Part shown: positions 8,902 through 17,542 of the stretch, piece after piece | How positions within the stretch are numbered: position 1 is the stretch's first letter | Layout: each line of letters begins with the position of its first letter | Assembly: GCA_007125585.1 (NCBI GenBank) | Contig: SLCY01000012.1 | Span: 73,627 to 118,817 of the forward strand | DNA: 45,191 nt | Origin: Bacteroidales bacterium | Lineage (GTDB): Bacteria; Bacteroidota; Bacteroidia; Bacteroidales; UBA7960 | Direction: 5' to 3' | Notes under the pieces: generated by a model | Seen by the model: the letters and a program-made list of their open reading frames with translations, nothing else | Database searches by the model: none | What the model was told of the DNA's origin: nothing | Position numbers and translations under genes: made by a program

Positions 8902-9369
8902 ATGAAAGAGATGCTCGAAATCAAGCCGATGACCGGTTTCGGCGAACTCAAGTTCGGTGCCACACAAGATGAAGTAATAAATGTTTTTGGCGCTCCTGAA
9001 GATACAGAAACCATCGATGTGGAAGGTGAAATTCACGAAGTGGTGGTTTGGAGTTATTGGGAAAAAGGCCATGCTGTTTATTTTGAGAAAGAGCTGAATG
9101 GTGTTTGCACCAATTTTGAGACCGACAATGAAAATGCTTCACTGTTTGGAGAACAGGTTTTTAAGTTGAACCAGGATGCCATCATATCGTTGATGAAAAA
9201 GAATGGCTTTGAGGAGTATGAAACAGAGGATGATGCTGACCTTGACGAGCACATCATATTCTTTAATGACGCCCATTTGCAGTTTGTTTTTGAAAATGAT
9301 GAGCTGGCGCTGGTTAGCTGGGCGGTTGCCATGGACGATGATGAAAAAATTCTCTGGCCCGGGGAGTGA
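8902..9369 (+). CDS. Small acidic protein of unknown function (155 aa)
   Basis: The protein is 155 residues, very rich in Asp and Glu, with no signal peptide or membrane segment, so it is probably cytosolic. It opens with MTGFGELKFGATQDEVINVFGAPEDTE spread over residues 10-36. That pattern (Gly-x-Leu/Phe-Gly-x-Thr-x-x-Glu-Val-x-x-x-Phe-Gly-x-Pro) is reminiscent of the BamE/SmpA fold, in which a helix follows a G-x-T/S-x-x-E-V motif. The rest alternates short strands with acidic loops. I do not recognise a named family. It has its own promoter, so it is probably a real, independently expressed gene. Confidence 0.75.
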   Translation: MKEMLEIKPMTGFGELKFGATQDEVINVFGAPEDTETIDVEGEIHEVVVWSYWEKGHAVYFEKELNGVCTNFETDNENASLFGEQVFKLNQDAIISLMKKNGFEEYETEDDADLDEHIIFFNDAHLQFVFENDELALVSWAVAMDDDEKILWPGE

Positions 9370-9497
9370 CCGAAAAGGTGGCGGGCCTGAACCCTGAAGC
9401 GCAGCCGTGGAACACCATGCCCTGAGGCAAAGCAATGTCATGTCCGGCTTTTAGCAAATCGCCCGCAAACCTTCAGCAAATTTATGAATGAGAGCCT

Positions 9498-10475
9498 ATG
9501 CGCGCACTGTATCCTTTAAAGTTTGAACCCATTTACAAGGACAAAGTCTGGGGTGGCCGCAGACTGAAGGATCTTTTTGCCAGGGACTTCGACCCTTTGC
9601 CCAACTGTGGCGAGTCATGGGAACTTTCGGGGATGAAAGGCAACATCTCCAGGGTTAGCAATGGCTTCCTGGCTGGCAATGAGTTGCCGGAACTTATTGA
9701 GGTTTACATGGGCGATCTGGTTGGTGAAAAGGTCTTTGGGACTTATGGCACAGAATTCCCCCTTTTGTTTAAGTTCCTGGATACCGATGCCGACCTGTCC
9801 ATACAGGTTCACCCCGATGATTCACTGGCGCGTGAGCGGCACCAGGGACGCGGGAAAACAGAGATGTGGTATGTGATTGACGCCGAACCGGGAGCCGAAA
9901 TGATCCTGGGCTTCCGGAAAGACACTTCAGCGGAGGATTACCTGCATCACCTCAGAAATAAAAGCCTGAAAGACATTCTGCATGTTGAAAAAGTGAAGGC
10001 AGGAGATGTTTTTTTTATACCGCCCGGACAGGTACATGCCATTGGCGAGGGGATCATTCTTTGTGAAATCCAGCAATCGTCCGATATCACCTATCGTATA
10101 TACGACTGGGACAGGCCAGGCGACGACGGGATGCCACGAAAACTGCATACCGAGGAGGCCATGAAAGCCATTGACTTTAAAGCCCGGGACAACAAAGTGG
10201 AATATCCGAAACAGGATAATGCCCCGGTTGAACTGGTCAAATCACCATATTTCACTACAAGGATGATCCGTTTTGATAAAAACATCCAGCAGGATTATGT
10301 TTTTGTGGATTCCTTCGTTGTTTATGTCTGCCTGGAAGGGAAATGCATGCTGAAATATCATGGTGGCTCGGAAGAGATCCGTGCAGGTGAGACCATTCTT
10401 TTACCGGCCGAGATCAATAATGTGCAATTGACCCCCGATGCTTCCTGCCGCTTGCTGGAAACCTATGTTGTGTGA
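9498..10475 (+). CDS. manA: Mannose-6-phosphate isomerase, class I (short form)
   Basis: This zinc enzyme interconverts fructose-6-phosphate and mannose-6-phosphate, feeding GDP-mannose and glycan synthesis or mannose use. At 325 residues it matches the short Bacillus-type ManA rather than the ~390-residue enteric form. The N-terminus KFEPIYKDKVWGGRRLKDLF is characteristic. Metal-site motifs are IQVHPDD, the EMWYVI strand that supplies Glu, and PPGQVHAIGEG, followed by the diagnostic EIQQSSDITYRIYDWDR. A cupin-like C-terminal strand set ends the protein. No clear -7 box was found in the 128 bases upstream, so it could be read through from 8902. The convergent glycosyltransferase ends 33 bases downstream. 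Confidence 0.93.
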   Translation: MRALYPLKFEPIYKDKVWGGRRLKDLFARDFDPLPNCGESWELSGMKGNISRVSNGFLAGNELPELIEVYMGDLVGEKVFGTYGTEFPLLFKFLDTDADLSIQVHPDDSLARERHQGRGKTEMWYVIDAEPGAEMILGFRKDTSAEDYLHHLRNKSLKDILHVEKVKAGDVFFIPPGQVHAIGEGIILCEIQQSSDITYRIYDWDRPGDDGMPRKLHTEEAMKAIDFKARDNKVEYPKQDNAPVELVKSPYFTTRMIRFDKNIQQDYVFVDSFVVYVCLEGKCMLKYHGGSEEIRAGETILLPAEINNVQLTPDASCRLLETYVV

Positions 10476-10508
10476 ATGCCGAAAGGTCAAAATGTACTCT
10501 GCTGACAT

Positions 10509-11405
10509 TTATACAGACAATCGGCATAAAATGCATAGTTTGTAAAGGTCAAAGACCCAGAGCCTGGGTTTGTTGCTTCTGAGGTGTTTTTTCATGGGCC
10601 TTTGCATGATGACGGAAAGACTTGATAAAAAATAGTTCAGCCTGAGTTTTTTAAGCCTTTGATGGGTACGCAGGATCTTTACAATGTCTGCATAATCCGG
10701 GTCACGCTCTACCATGTCATAGGTTGTCAATAAATTCTGCAGGCCTTGCCTGGTTTTATCCAGAAAGTGATCTGCACTTTCCAGTCCGACGTGCATCAAG
10801 GGGTTGTCAATATGGTTCACTTTGATGCCGTGTTTCATCAATTCATATCCGAACAGGGTATCTTCGTGGCCGTATCCCGTCAGGTCTTCACGGAAACGGA
10901 CATTGATGAAGACAGTGCGTTCAATCAGGAAGTTTCCCGTCATAAAGGATTTATATGGTTGTTGCTGACGTATGTTTGCCGGACGCACTTCGCGTTTGGA
11001 TCCGACCAGCCAATGCAGAAGGAATTCCCGGCCGGCCGGTCGCTCCATCGCGTAGGTGTGTCCGCCGCAAATGACGGCCTCAGGTTGTAACGACGAAACA
11101 TACTTTTGGAGAAAGTGGTCATTGACCACCTCTGTGTCGCAATCGATGAAAAGCAGGTATGGGTGGGTTGCCTTTTCGGCCAGGAGGTTGCGTATCTTGC
11201 TTCTGCCGGTGTTTTTCTTCAACTCTGCGTATTTTACAAAAGGCCATGCTGTCATCTTGCGGTTGATCTCTTTTATTCGGTGTGCCGATGCGTCGTCCAG
11301 CAACACCAGCTCCACAGGGAATCCGAGGCCAGCGGCCTGTTTGCCAAGTGTCTTCACCAGCCTGGTAACGTCGTGATTATATATGGGGATACATATGCTA
11401 AGCAT
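10509..11405 (-). CDS. Family 2 glycosyltransferase
   Basis: A GT-A type glycosyltransferase of 298 residues. The chosen start (ATG at 11403-11405) gives MLSICIPIYNHDV, the usual first strand; the longer frame to 11465 would translate through a promoter repeat and is rejected. The nucleotide-sugar site is shown by LLDDAS, the DxD-like DCDTE and the GYGHEDTLFGYEL motif with the catalytic acidic pair. The C-terminal basic, aromatic tail (~240-298) may touch the membrane. The acceptor is unknown. Its promoter is copy A of the 46-nt repeat, only 22 bases from the ATG and just downstream of trkH. Confidence 0.88.
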   Translation of the reverse strand: MLSICIPIYNHDVTRLVKTLGKQAAGLGFPVELVLLDDASAHRIKEINRKMTAWPFVKYAELKKNTGRSKIRNLLAEKATHPYLLFIDCDTEVVNDHFLQKYVSSLQPEAVICGGHTYAMERPAGREFLLHWLVGSKREVRPANIRQQQPYKSFMTGNFLIERTVFINVRFREDLTGYGHEDTLFGYELMKHGIKVNHIDNPLMHVGLESADHFLDKTRQGLQNLLTTYDMVERDPDYADIVKILRTHQRLKKLRLNYFLSSLSVIMQRPMKKHLRSNKPRLWVFDLYKLCILCRLSV

Positions 11406-11427
11406 ACAGAGCTTGTGATTGAGCGCC

Positions 11428-11495
11428 CAAATATACATGATTTTTTTTCGTTCGAAATTACACACAGACGAATGAAAAAAATTTATGTGAAAGCG
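11428..11495 (-). repeat. Promoter repeat, copy A (upstream of the glycosyltransferase)
   Basis: On the minus strand, 46 bases (11429-11474) are identical to 17426-17471 and 17564-17609. Similarity with the latter copy extends to 68 bases with two mismatches. The element holds a T-run, GTCTGTGTG, a TTTC at -33 spacing (18 bases) and the -7 box TATATTTG (11428-11435), so it is both a repeat and a promoter. Confidence 0.85.
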
Positions 11496-11516
11496 AAGCC
11501 AAAAAAGCGGTGCCGG

Positions 11517-12983
11517 CTAATTCTTCCAGAAGCTGGGAGAGAGAAGGAGCAGCACAGTAAATATTTCAAGTCTTCCCAGTATCATGTAGAAGCTTAATAT
11601 CCATTTGGCAGGGTCTGGAATGTTCGCATAGCTTTCGATGGGCCCGACATTGGCAATCGCTGGCCCGATATTTCCCAGGGTGGCGGCAGATGCGCCGATG
11701 GCAGAGGTGAAATCAAGTCCGAAGAGCGTCATGGAAGCGGCTCCGGCCATAAAAAGCAACATATACAATAAGAAAAACGCCAAAAAGTTGTGGATGATCT
11801 CCTGGGGGATTGTTTTTCTGTTGATCCTCACGGGGATCACCGCCATGGGATGAAGCAGTCTTTTGAACTCCAGGCGGGTATTCTTTACCAGAACCAGAAC
11901 ACGGATCATTTTTATACCACCGGCCGTTGAACCAATACATCCTCCCGTAAACATCAGCAGGAACAAGAAGAACCATAAAAAGCCCTGCCATTCCATGTAA
12001 TCTGTCGTGGTAAACCCAGTGGTGGTAACGATAGACACCACCTGAAAAAGACTTTTTCTGAACGTGTCTTCAAATTCTGACTGGTTAATCAGGAGAAGGA
12101 TTGAACAAAAAAACAGGGTAAATGCGCCCATTATTTTCAGGAAAAACAGAAACTCTTCATTGTTCAGGACCTTGTGAAACTGTCCTTTCAGAACAAAGTA
12201 GTGAAGGGAGAAACTGGTTGCCCCGAGGATCATGAAGAGAATAATGATATACTGGATATAGGCAGAGTAGCCTCTGATACTGTCGTTTTGGGTGGAGAAG
12301 CCGCCGGTGGCCATGGTGCTGAAGGCATGGTTTATGCTGTGAAACATGTCCATGCCACCAAGCATAAGCAAAACAGTGAGTATAAATGTCAGGCCTGTGT
12401 AGATCCCCCATAACCTTTTTGCTGTCTGGGTAATGCGGGGGTGAAGCCTGCTGGGTGTCGTGCCGGGGACCTCCGCCACAAAAAGCTGCATGCCCCCCAC
12501 ACCCAGAATGGGAAGGATCGCCAGCGTCAGAACGATGATGCCCATACCCCCAATCCAATGCGTCATGCTGCGCCAAAACAGCAGGCCCTTTGGCAAGCAC
12601 TCAATATCGGTCAATATGGTTGCACCCGTGGTGGCAATCCCAGAAGTTGACTCAAAGAAAGCATCTGAAAAATTGGGGATGGTGCCTCCAATATAAAAAG
12701 GAAGTGCCCCAAAAAAAGAGATACTCAAATAAATTAAGGTTACAATGATGTACCCTTCTTTTTTTCTGATATTGCGATGGTCGTGTTTTTTTGTGAGGAT
12801 GAATGCAATAAACCCCGAAAGAAAAGTGATGACGCCGGAGATCAATAAAGACCGGAGTGCTTCGGGTTCATTATAGAAAACTGACCATGGTGCAGAAAGC
12901 AACATGAACCCTGACAGCATCATGATGAGCATGCCGGTGAACTTAGTGATCAGTTTTCCGTTCAGTGAAGGTCCGTTGGCCAC
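11517..12983 (-). CDS. trkH: Potassium uptake channel subunit TrkH
   Basis: Inner-membrane ion-translocating subunit of the Trk potassium system. The 488 residues carry about ten hydrophobic segments and the four pore-loop repeats of the TrkH/KtrB family: TSGIATTGATI, STMATGGFST, TTTGFTTTDY and a weaker fourth at SAIGASAATLGNIGP. A GTG start follows the trkA stop by only two bases, so the pair is translated from one mRNA. The length matches the TrkH family. It imports K+ driven by the proton or membrane potential, gated by the cytoplasmic TrkA ring. Confidence 0.95.
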   Translation of the reverse strand: MANGPSLNGKLITKFTGMLIMMLSGFMLLSAPWSVFYNEPEALRSLLISGVITFLSGFIAFILTKKHDHRNIRKKEGYIIVTLIYLSISFFGALPFYIGGTIPNFSDAFFESTSGIATTGATILTDIECLPKGLLFWRSMTHWIGGMGIIVLTLAILPILGVGGMQLFVAEVPGTTPSRLHPRITQTAKRLWGIYTGLTFILTVLLMLGGMDMFHSINHAFSTMATGGFSTQNDSIRGYSAYIQYIIILFMILGATSFSLHYFVLKGQFHKVLNNEEFLFFLKIMGAFTLFFCSILLLINQSEFEDTFRKSLFQVVSIVTTTGFTTTDYMEWQGFLWFFLFLLMFTGGCIGSTAGGIKMIRVLVLVKNTRLEFKRLLHPMAVIPVRINRKTIPQEIIHNFLAFFLLYMLLFMAGAASMTLFGLDFTSAIGASAATLGNIGPAIANVGPIESYANIPDPAKWILSFYMILGRLEIFTVLLLLSPSFWKN

Positions 12984-12985
12984 TT

Positions 12986-14335
12986 TTATGACTTGCTTTT
13001 GAACATTTTATCTACGCCATCAAATGCTTCCGGCAGTGCAAACACCACCACTTTGTCACCTGCTTGTATCTGCATATCACCTTGTGCGATATATCCTTCG
13101 TTGTCGCGGATTACACCGCCGATGATGGCCTGCTTGGGGAAATTTAGCTTGCGGATGGTCTTCCTGGTGATGGGTGAACCTTCCCTTGCCTGAAACTCAA
13201 AAACCTCTGCATCCACGCTGGTAAGGCACTTGGTAGAGATCACTTCCGCCGTCATGGTGAAGCGGATGATGTAACTGGCGGTAGCCAGTTTTTTGTTGAT
13301 GATGGTGTCGATCCCCACACTTTGTGAAATCTCGATGAAGTCAATGTTCTCGACAAGGGCAATGGTTTTCTTGACGCCAAATCGTTTTGCCAGCAAACAA
13401 GTGAGGATGTTGGTCTCCGAATTGTTGGTCACAGCCACGAAAGCATCCATTGACCCCACACTCTCGCTTTCCAGCAGGTTGATATTCCGGGCATCACCAT
13501 TGATGACCAGGGTGGAACGAAGGATGTCAGAGAGTTCATTCGCCCTGTCGGGATTTATATCCAGGAGCTTTACGCTGAATTTTTTTTCAAGGAAGGCGGC
13601 AGCCTGGCTCCCAACAGCACCCCCCCCGATGATCATTACATTGTTGATGTCAAATTGCTTCTTGCCGCTGAGCTCCAGCAAATGGTTAATGCCCCTGGGC
13701 TTGGTGATCACATAAGCCAGGTCATTCTCGTGGAACCGGTCATCCCCCTTCGGGATGATGGTATGTGCCCGGCGATGAATGGAAACCGCACGAAAATCAT
13801 ATTGTTCATATTCCCTGGCGATCTCGCGGAGGGTTTTCCCGATAACAGGCGCCTCTTTTTCCAGCTTCACCAGCATCAACGAGAGCTTGTGTTCTGAAAA
13901 ATCAAAGATCTCTGCTGCCGCCGTGTTGGTCAACAGGTTAGCAATCTCATTGGCAGCGATCTTCTCTGGCGATACAAGGTAGTCTATCCCCAGGTCTTTG
14001 TAATGACGCTTGCATTCTTCGGTGAGGTATTCGGGTTCATTCACCTTGGCAATGCATTTTTTTGCGCCCAAACGTTTGGCCAGTATGGCCGTCAGCAAGT
14101 TCAAACGCCCATCATTATGGGCACTGATTACCAGTTCTGTGCGCCGAGCATCAGCATTTTTCAAGACCTGTATGGAGGTACTGTCGCCCACAATGGTCAG
14201 CAGATCGGAATGGGATTCTATCAGCTTCAAAAAGCTTTTGTCAGGAGCCACCAGGGTAACATCATGGTTTTCGCCGGAGAGCAATTCCGCCAAATGCAAG
14301 GCCACCTCGCTATTGCCTGCAATGAGAATGTTCAT
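12986..14335 (-). CDS. trkA: Trk system NAD(H)-binding regulator TrkA
   Basis: Peripheral gating subunit of the Trk potassium transporter. The 449 residues hold two RCK modules, as in E. coli TrkA. The first Rossmann domain starts MNILIAGNSEVALHLAELL and the second has NNVMIIGGGAVGSQAAAFLEKK; each is followed by a TrkA-C domain (~140-215 and ~365-445). The GxGxxG-like site is degenerate in the first repeat and intact in the second, a common pattern. It is the first gene of a trkA-trkH operon. Its promoter at 14365-14399 belongs to the dispersed promoter family and abuts a probable ispG terminator. Confidence 0.95.
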   Translation of the reverse strand: MNILIAGNSEVALHLAELLSGENHDVTLVAPDKSFLKLIESHSDLLTIVGDSTSIQVLKNADARRTELVISAHNDGRLNLLTAILAKRLGAKKCIAKVNEPEYLTEECKRHYKDLGIDYLVSPEKIAANEIANLLTNTAAAEIFDFSEHKLSLMLVKLEKEAPVIGKTLREIAREYEQYDFRAVSIHRRAHTIIPKGDDRFHENDLAYVITKPRGINHLLELSGKKQFDINNVMIIGGGAVGSQAAAFLEKKFSVKLLDINPDRANELSDILRSTLVINGDARNINLLESESVGSMDAFVAVTNNSETNILTCLLAKRFGVKKTIALVENIDFIEISQSVGIDTIINKKLATASYIIRFTMTAEVISTKCLTSVDAEVFEFQAREGSPITRKTIRKLNFPKQAIIGGVIRDNEGYIAQGDMQIQAGDKVVVFALPEAFDGVDKMFKSKS

Positions 14336-14364
14336 GGTCTGGAATTCTGAATGGATCTAACCAG

Positions 14365-14405
14365 CAAATATACACGACAATTTTCAATTGGCACACAGAC
14401 CGATG
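14365..14405 (-). promoter_or_regulatory. trkA promoter, member D of the promoter family
   Basis: On the minus strand: CATCGGTCTGTGTG, a 19-base spacer, then TATATTTG (14365-14372). The TGTG end of GTCTGTGTG takes the -33 position. The proximal 26 bases (14365-14390) are identical to 43540-43565 upstream of the alpha/beta hydrolase, while the distal part resembles copies A-C. It therefore links the two subfamilies. Confidence 0.7.
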
Positions 14406-14425
14406 AAAAAACCTGTCAAGGTTTT
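14406..14425 (-). terminator. Probable ispG terminator
   Basis: On the minus strand, AAAACCT-TGAC-AGGTTTT is followed by further Ts: a seven-base-pair stem, tetraloop and T-run. It lies about 180 bases after the ispG stop. The remaining gap 14426-14603 is AT-rich with short direct repeats (GCGAATG, GCAAATG) and shows no gene. Confidence 0.6.
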
Positions 14426-14603
14426 ACATCAGAAAGATGCTTGTTTTTTCTGTTTTTGTTTTTTCTTGTACTTTTTCTATGGTTTCCATCCAAAGAAGAA
14501 GCTACCAAAAAGAAAGATCACCGCTTCTGACGCAGCCCCATCAAATGCGGATTTGCCTTTAACATGGCATTTTGCGAATGGCAAATGGCAAAACGATGGT
14601 TTT

Positions 14604-15986
14604 TTACTGTTGGGTCATCAGGTGTTCCAGGGCATTTAATGCTGCATCAGGTTCCAGGTTGGTGCGTACGATCTTTTTTCCCTTGTAAAGGTTTAATGAC
14701 CCGTGCCGGTTGCCTATCAACCCGTAATCTGCATCAGCCATTTCACCCGGCCCGTTGACCATGCAGCCCATGATGGCGATCTTGATTCCGGGGTGTCCTG
14801 ACAGGCGTTTTTCCACTTTTTTTATCAGGTTGTTCATGTCAACGGTTGTGCGTGCGCAAGCCGGGCAACTGACAAATTCAGTGTCGCTGACGTTCAATCC
14901 GGCGGCCTGCATCAGATGGCGCGCTAATTGTCGTTCAAGGGCCCCATCCTTCATCATGGGTGCTTCTGCCAGTATGTTCCGGACCACCTTGTCGGACGGG
15001 ATATTGATGAACTGGGTGATGGCGTCGATGATCAGCTCGTCCGGATCAGTTGCTTCTGATCTAATGATGGCAACAGGGTCGTCGTTGGGCATGATGACAG
15101 GCGTCTTGCCTCCATGCTTCGTGAGGTGGCCTGTTATTTTTTTTGCGAATACAATTTCATTTTCCGGTGGTTCGCTGAGGCTTACACGGATGGTGTCGCC
15201 GATGCCTGATTTCAACAGGCTGATGATCCCCAGTGCTGACTTAATGCGTCCCCTGAAGCTGAACCCGGCCTCTGTGACACCGATATGCATAGGGTAAAGC
15301 ATGTTCGTTTCAAGCATGCGTTGGGTCATCATCCGGCAGGATGCGATCATATCCATGGGCTTACTTGCCTTCAATGACACCACGGTGTTATGGAACCCCA
15401 GCCTTTCAAAAGTGCGGAGATATTCTATGCTTGATTCAACAAGGGCGGTGGGGGTTTTCCCGTACCGGTCGAGGTAACGTGCGGGCAACGATCCGGCGTT
15501 GGTACCGATGCGTATGGCAGTACCATATTCTTTGCAAATATCGATGAGCGGCTTTAGTCGATAAAACAGGTTTTCATCTTCATCGACAGGTCCTTGGCCG
15601 GTTTTTCGTAAAGAAAAGGGGGGCATGGGTGTTCCGTAATTGCCGGGGTTGATCCTTATTTTTTGGGCGATGCGTGCAGATTCCGTTGCCAGTTCCGGCT
15701 TGTAATGGATATCAGCAACCAGGGGGTGATGGAACCCGGCTGCTGCCAGTTGCGTTCTGATTATTTTAAGACAGTGTACCGAGGCCATGTCCGGAATGCC
15801 GATGCGCATATAATCGGCACCGGCCTCAAATGACCTTATACACTGGTCCAGGGTGGCTCTCACATCACGTGTGTCGGTCTTTGCCATGGACTGTATCCGG
15901 ATAGGATGTCCGCTGCCCAGCGCCACATCGCCAACCCTTGCCTCCATAGAAGGAAAGCGCCTGTGTCCATGACAGTTTGTTACCAT
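14604..15986 (-). CDS. ispG: 4-hydroxy-3-methylbut-2-enyl diphosphate synthase (MEP pathway), intermediate-length form
   Basis: Converts methylerythritol cyclodiphosphate to HMBPP using a [4Fe-4S] cluster; the next-to-last step of the MEP isoprenoid route. The TIM-barrel domain (~1-278) has IQSMAKTDT, RINPGNYG, AIRIGTNAGSL and GVTEAG-x-GRIKSALGI, which resemble the Bacteroidota/plant long type. Cluster ligands are Cys374 and Cys377 (SCPAC) and Cys408, with Glu415 in GCMVNGPGE. The length, 460, falls between the E. coli type (372) and the long type (about 600). Only ~90 residues separate barrel and cluster domain, so the extra A* domain looks shortened. No other MEP gene is in the window, although mevalonate genes are. 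It lies 46 bases downstream of the phosphodiesterase gene and may share its transcript. Confidence 0.93.
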   Translation of the reverse strand: MVTNCHGHRRFPSMEARVGDVALGSGHPIRIQSMAKTDTRDVRATLDQCIRSFEAGADYMRIGIPDMASVHCLKIIRTQLAAAGFHHPLVADIHYKPELATESARIAQKIRINPGNYGTPMPPFSLRKTGQGPVDEDENLFYRLKPLIDICKEYGTAIRIGTNAGSLPARYLDRYGKTPTALVESSIEYLRTFERLGFHNTVVSLKASKPMDMIASCRMMTQRMLETNMLYPMHIGVTEAGFSFRGRIKSALGIISLLKSGIGDTIRVSLSEPPENEIVFAKKITGHLTKHGGKTPVIMPNDDPVAIIRSEATDPDELIIDAITQFINIPSDKVVRNILAEAPMMKDGALERQLARHLMQAAGLNVSDTEFVSCPACARTTVDMNNLIKKVEKRLSGHPGIKIAIMGCMVNGPGEMADADYGLIGNRHGSLNLYKGKKIVRTNLEPDAALNALEHLMTQQ

Positions 15987-16032
15987 ATAGCACGTTATAC
16001 AGGTTTGAAGTTGAGGTTAAAGCCAATACCTG

Positions 16033-17274
16033 CTAATCTTTCAGCATTCCCTCCACACGATGCAGCTTCCCATCTACGGGTGCCGGCTCAAGATTGAGTA
16101 TGCGCGCGATCAGCGGATAAAGGTCAACCAGTTCAAAGGGTTCGTGGACATGGTTTTCCTTGAAGGCCGGACCCGTGGCATAAAATATGGTATGCATGTC
16201 TTTTTTGGCATTATCCCAGCCATGGCCACCGCCCGAATAAAAACGTTCTGTGGGTTCTCCCCATCCGATGTTCCAGGTGGAGTCGGCCAGCACCACCAGG
16301 TCAAGGGTACGCGGGTTTTGTCCAAAGTTCAGACGCTCCGGGAGCTCACCGGTTTTCCAGATAAAGAGGTTCTCCACATCTTTCAAACGGTTGTAGATAC
16401 TGTCTTTCATGCCTTCCACGGGCCGCCACATCATCAGAGGATTGCCGCCAAAGGCAATATCCAGCCAGTCGCGGTCGATGTACTGCTCCAGGTCGATGTA
16501 CCGCTCCGTGCTTCGCTCCGTCATCCCATGGTCGGAGGTGACAATGATATTGATCTTGTCGGCGATGGGAAGTGCTCGCATTTTTTGTATAAAAACCCCA
16601 ACGAGGCTGTCCAGCTCCATAACCAGCTCATCTATTTCCGGACTTTCTGGCCCTGTGCGGTGACCCTGCCCGTCAGGTTCATGAAAATAGAAAGTGATCA
16701 GCTGGGGTCTTTTTTCCTCCGGAAGCTGCAACCAATAAGCCACAGTATCAATCCTGTCGCCAAAAGGGTCGCGCGTGCTGTATTCTTTCCAGTAGGTAGG
16801 CTGGGTGTTTTTTACCGGGGCTTCCGATCCCACCCAAAAGTATGAAGCAGAGGTGACTCCCTGCTTCTCTGCAGTTACCCATATGGGCTCCCCGCCATAA
16901 AAAATCCCGTTCTCAACCGACTCCCTGTCCCGCATGCGGTATGTCATATCCAACCCGGGACAATAAAAATTGTTGTTCACGATACCGTGATTGTCCGGAT
17001 ACAATCCCGTGGCTATGGAGTAATGATTGGGAAAGGTATTGCTGGGAAAGGCAGGTTTTACGTATTCGGTGGTTACACCATGTGCTGCAATATAGTCCAG
17101 GTTGGGCGTTGGCACCCGCCCTGCATAATCCCAGCGGAATCCGTCCATTGACAACATGACCACATAGGATTCCTGCCGGTCTTCATATTGATCAGACCGG
17201 CAACTGTAAATGGTGCCTGTCAGAAGCAGAAAAATCAACGCTGTTGCGGAGAATAAAACCCTTTTGTTTTTCAT
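16033..17274 (-). CDS. Lipoprotein ectonucleotide pyrophosphatase/phosphodiesterase
   Basis: Alkaline-phosphatase-superfamily enzyme of the NPP type, 413 residues. The signal peptide ends in a lipobox-like TIYSC (Cys at about 25), so it should be anchored to a membrane and face outward. Two-metal-site motifs are visible in order: MDGFRWDY, the nucleophile Thr in PSNTFPNHYS followed by ATGLYPDNHGI, EPDGQGH, TSDHGM and GGGHGWDN. NPP enzymes cleave phosphodiester or pyrophosphate bonds of nucleotides or lipids; the substrate here is not determined. Promoter box at 17303-17310. ispG follows 46 bases downstream. Confidence 0.92.
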   Translation of the reverse strand: MKNKRVLFSATALIFLLLTGTIYSCRSDQYEDRQESYVVMLSMDGFRWDYAGRVPTPNLDYIAAHGVTTEYVKPAFPSNTFPNHYSIATGLYPDNHGIVNNNFYCPGLDMTYRMRDRESVENGIFYGGEPIWVTAEKQGVTSASYFWVGSEAPVKNTQPTYWKEYSTRDPFGDRIDTVAYWLQLPEEKRPQLITFYFHEPDGQGHRTGPESPEIDELVMELDSLVGVFIQKMRALPIADKINIIVTSDHGMTERSTERYIDLEQYIDRDWLDIAFGGNPLMMWRPVEGMKDSIYNRLKDVENLFIWKTGELPERLNFGQNPRTLDLVVLADSTWNIGWGEPTERFYSGGGHGWDNAKKDMHTIFYATGPAFKENHVHEPFELVDLYPLIARILNLEPAPVDGKLHRVEGMLKD

Positions 17275-17302
17275 TTTTTAATGGGTTTGGTGAGTAACTG
17301 AA

Positions 17303-17310
17303 CAAAAGTA
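17303..17310 (-). promoter_or_regulatory. -7 box of the phosphodiesterase gene
   Basis: TACTTTTG on the minus strand matches TAnnTTTG, 28 bases before the ATG. The -33 region is only T-rich. It would also serve ispG if the two are co-transcribed. Confidence 0.5.
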
Positions 17311-17425
17311 AGGTTTTTTAATAAAAACGGCTCATTCCGTGCATTAAACGCGACCACGTAGTCACCGGCAAAAGGGATTTGTCTGGAACTGCTTCCTGAC
17401 AATGCGGCAAGGGGAGTGATGTGTT

Positions 17426-17471
17426 CATTCGTCTGTGTGTAATTTCGAACGAAAAAAAATCATGTATATTT
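17426..17471 (+). repeat. Promoter repeat, copy B
   Basis: 46 bases identical to the cores of copies A and C, pointing toward rseC. Its -7 box reads TATATTTC instead of TATATTTG. Flanking sequence differs from the other two copies, so identity is confined to the 46-nt core. Confidence 0.85.
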
Positions 17472-17533
17472 CTCCTGTAAAAATCCACCACCATTTTGTA
17501 AAAAACAATATACAAAATGCTGGTGTACAGGAG
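17472..17533. repeat. Imperfect palindrome between promoter copies B and C
   Basis: CTCCTGTA at the left end pairs with TACAGGAG at the right end. Inside, CACCA and CATTTTGTA pair with TACAAAATG and TGGTG around a loop of about ten bases. The left arm has six unpaired bases. It begins at the base after copy B and ends 10 bases before the extended copy C. It could be a hairpin attenuator in the rseC leader or a small mobile palindrome. Confidence 0.75.
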
Positions 17534-17542
17534 GAACCGCTC

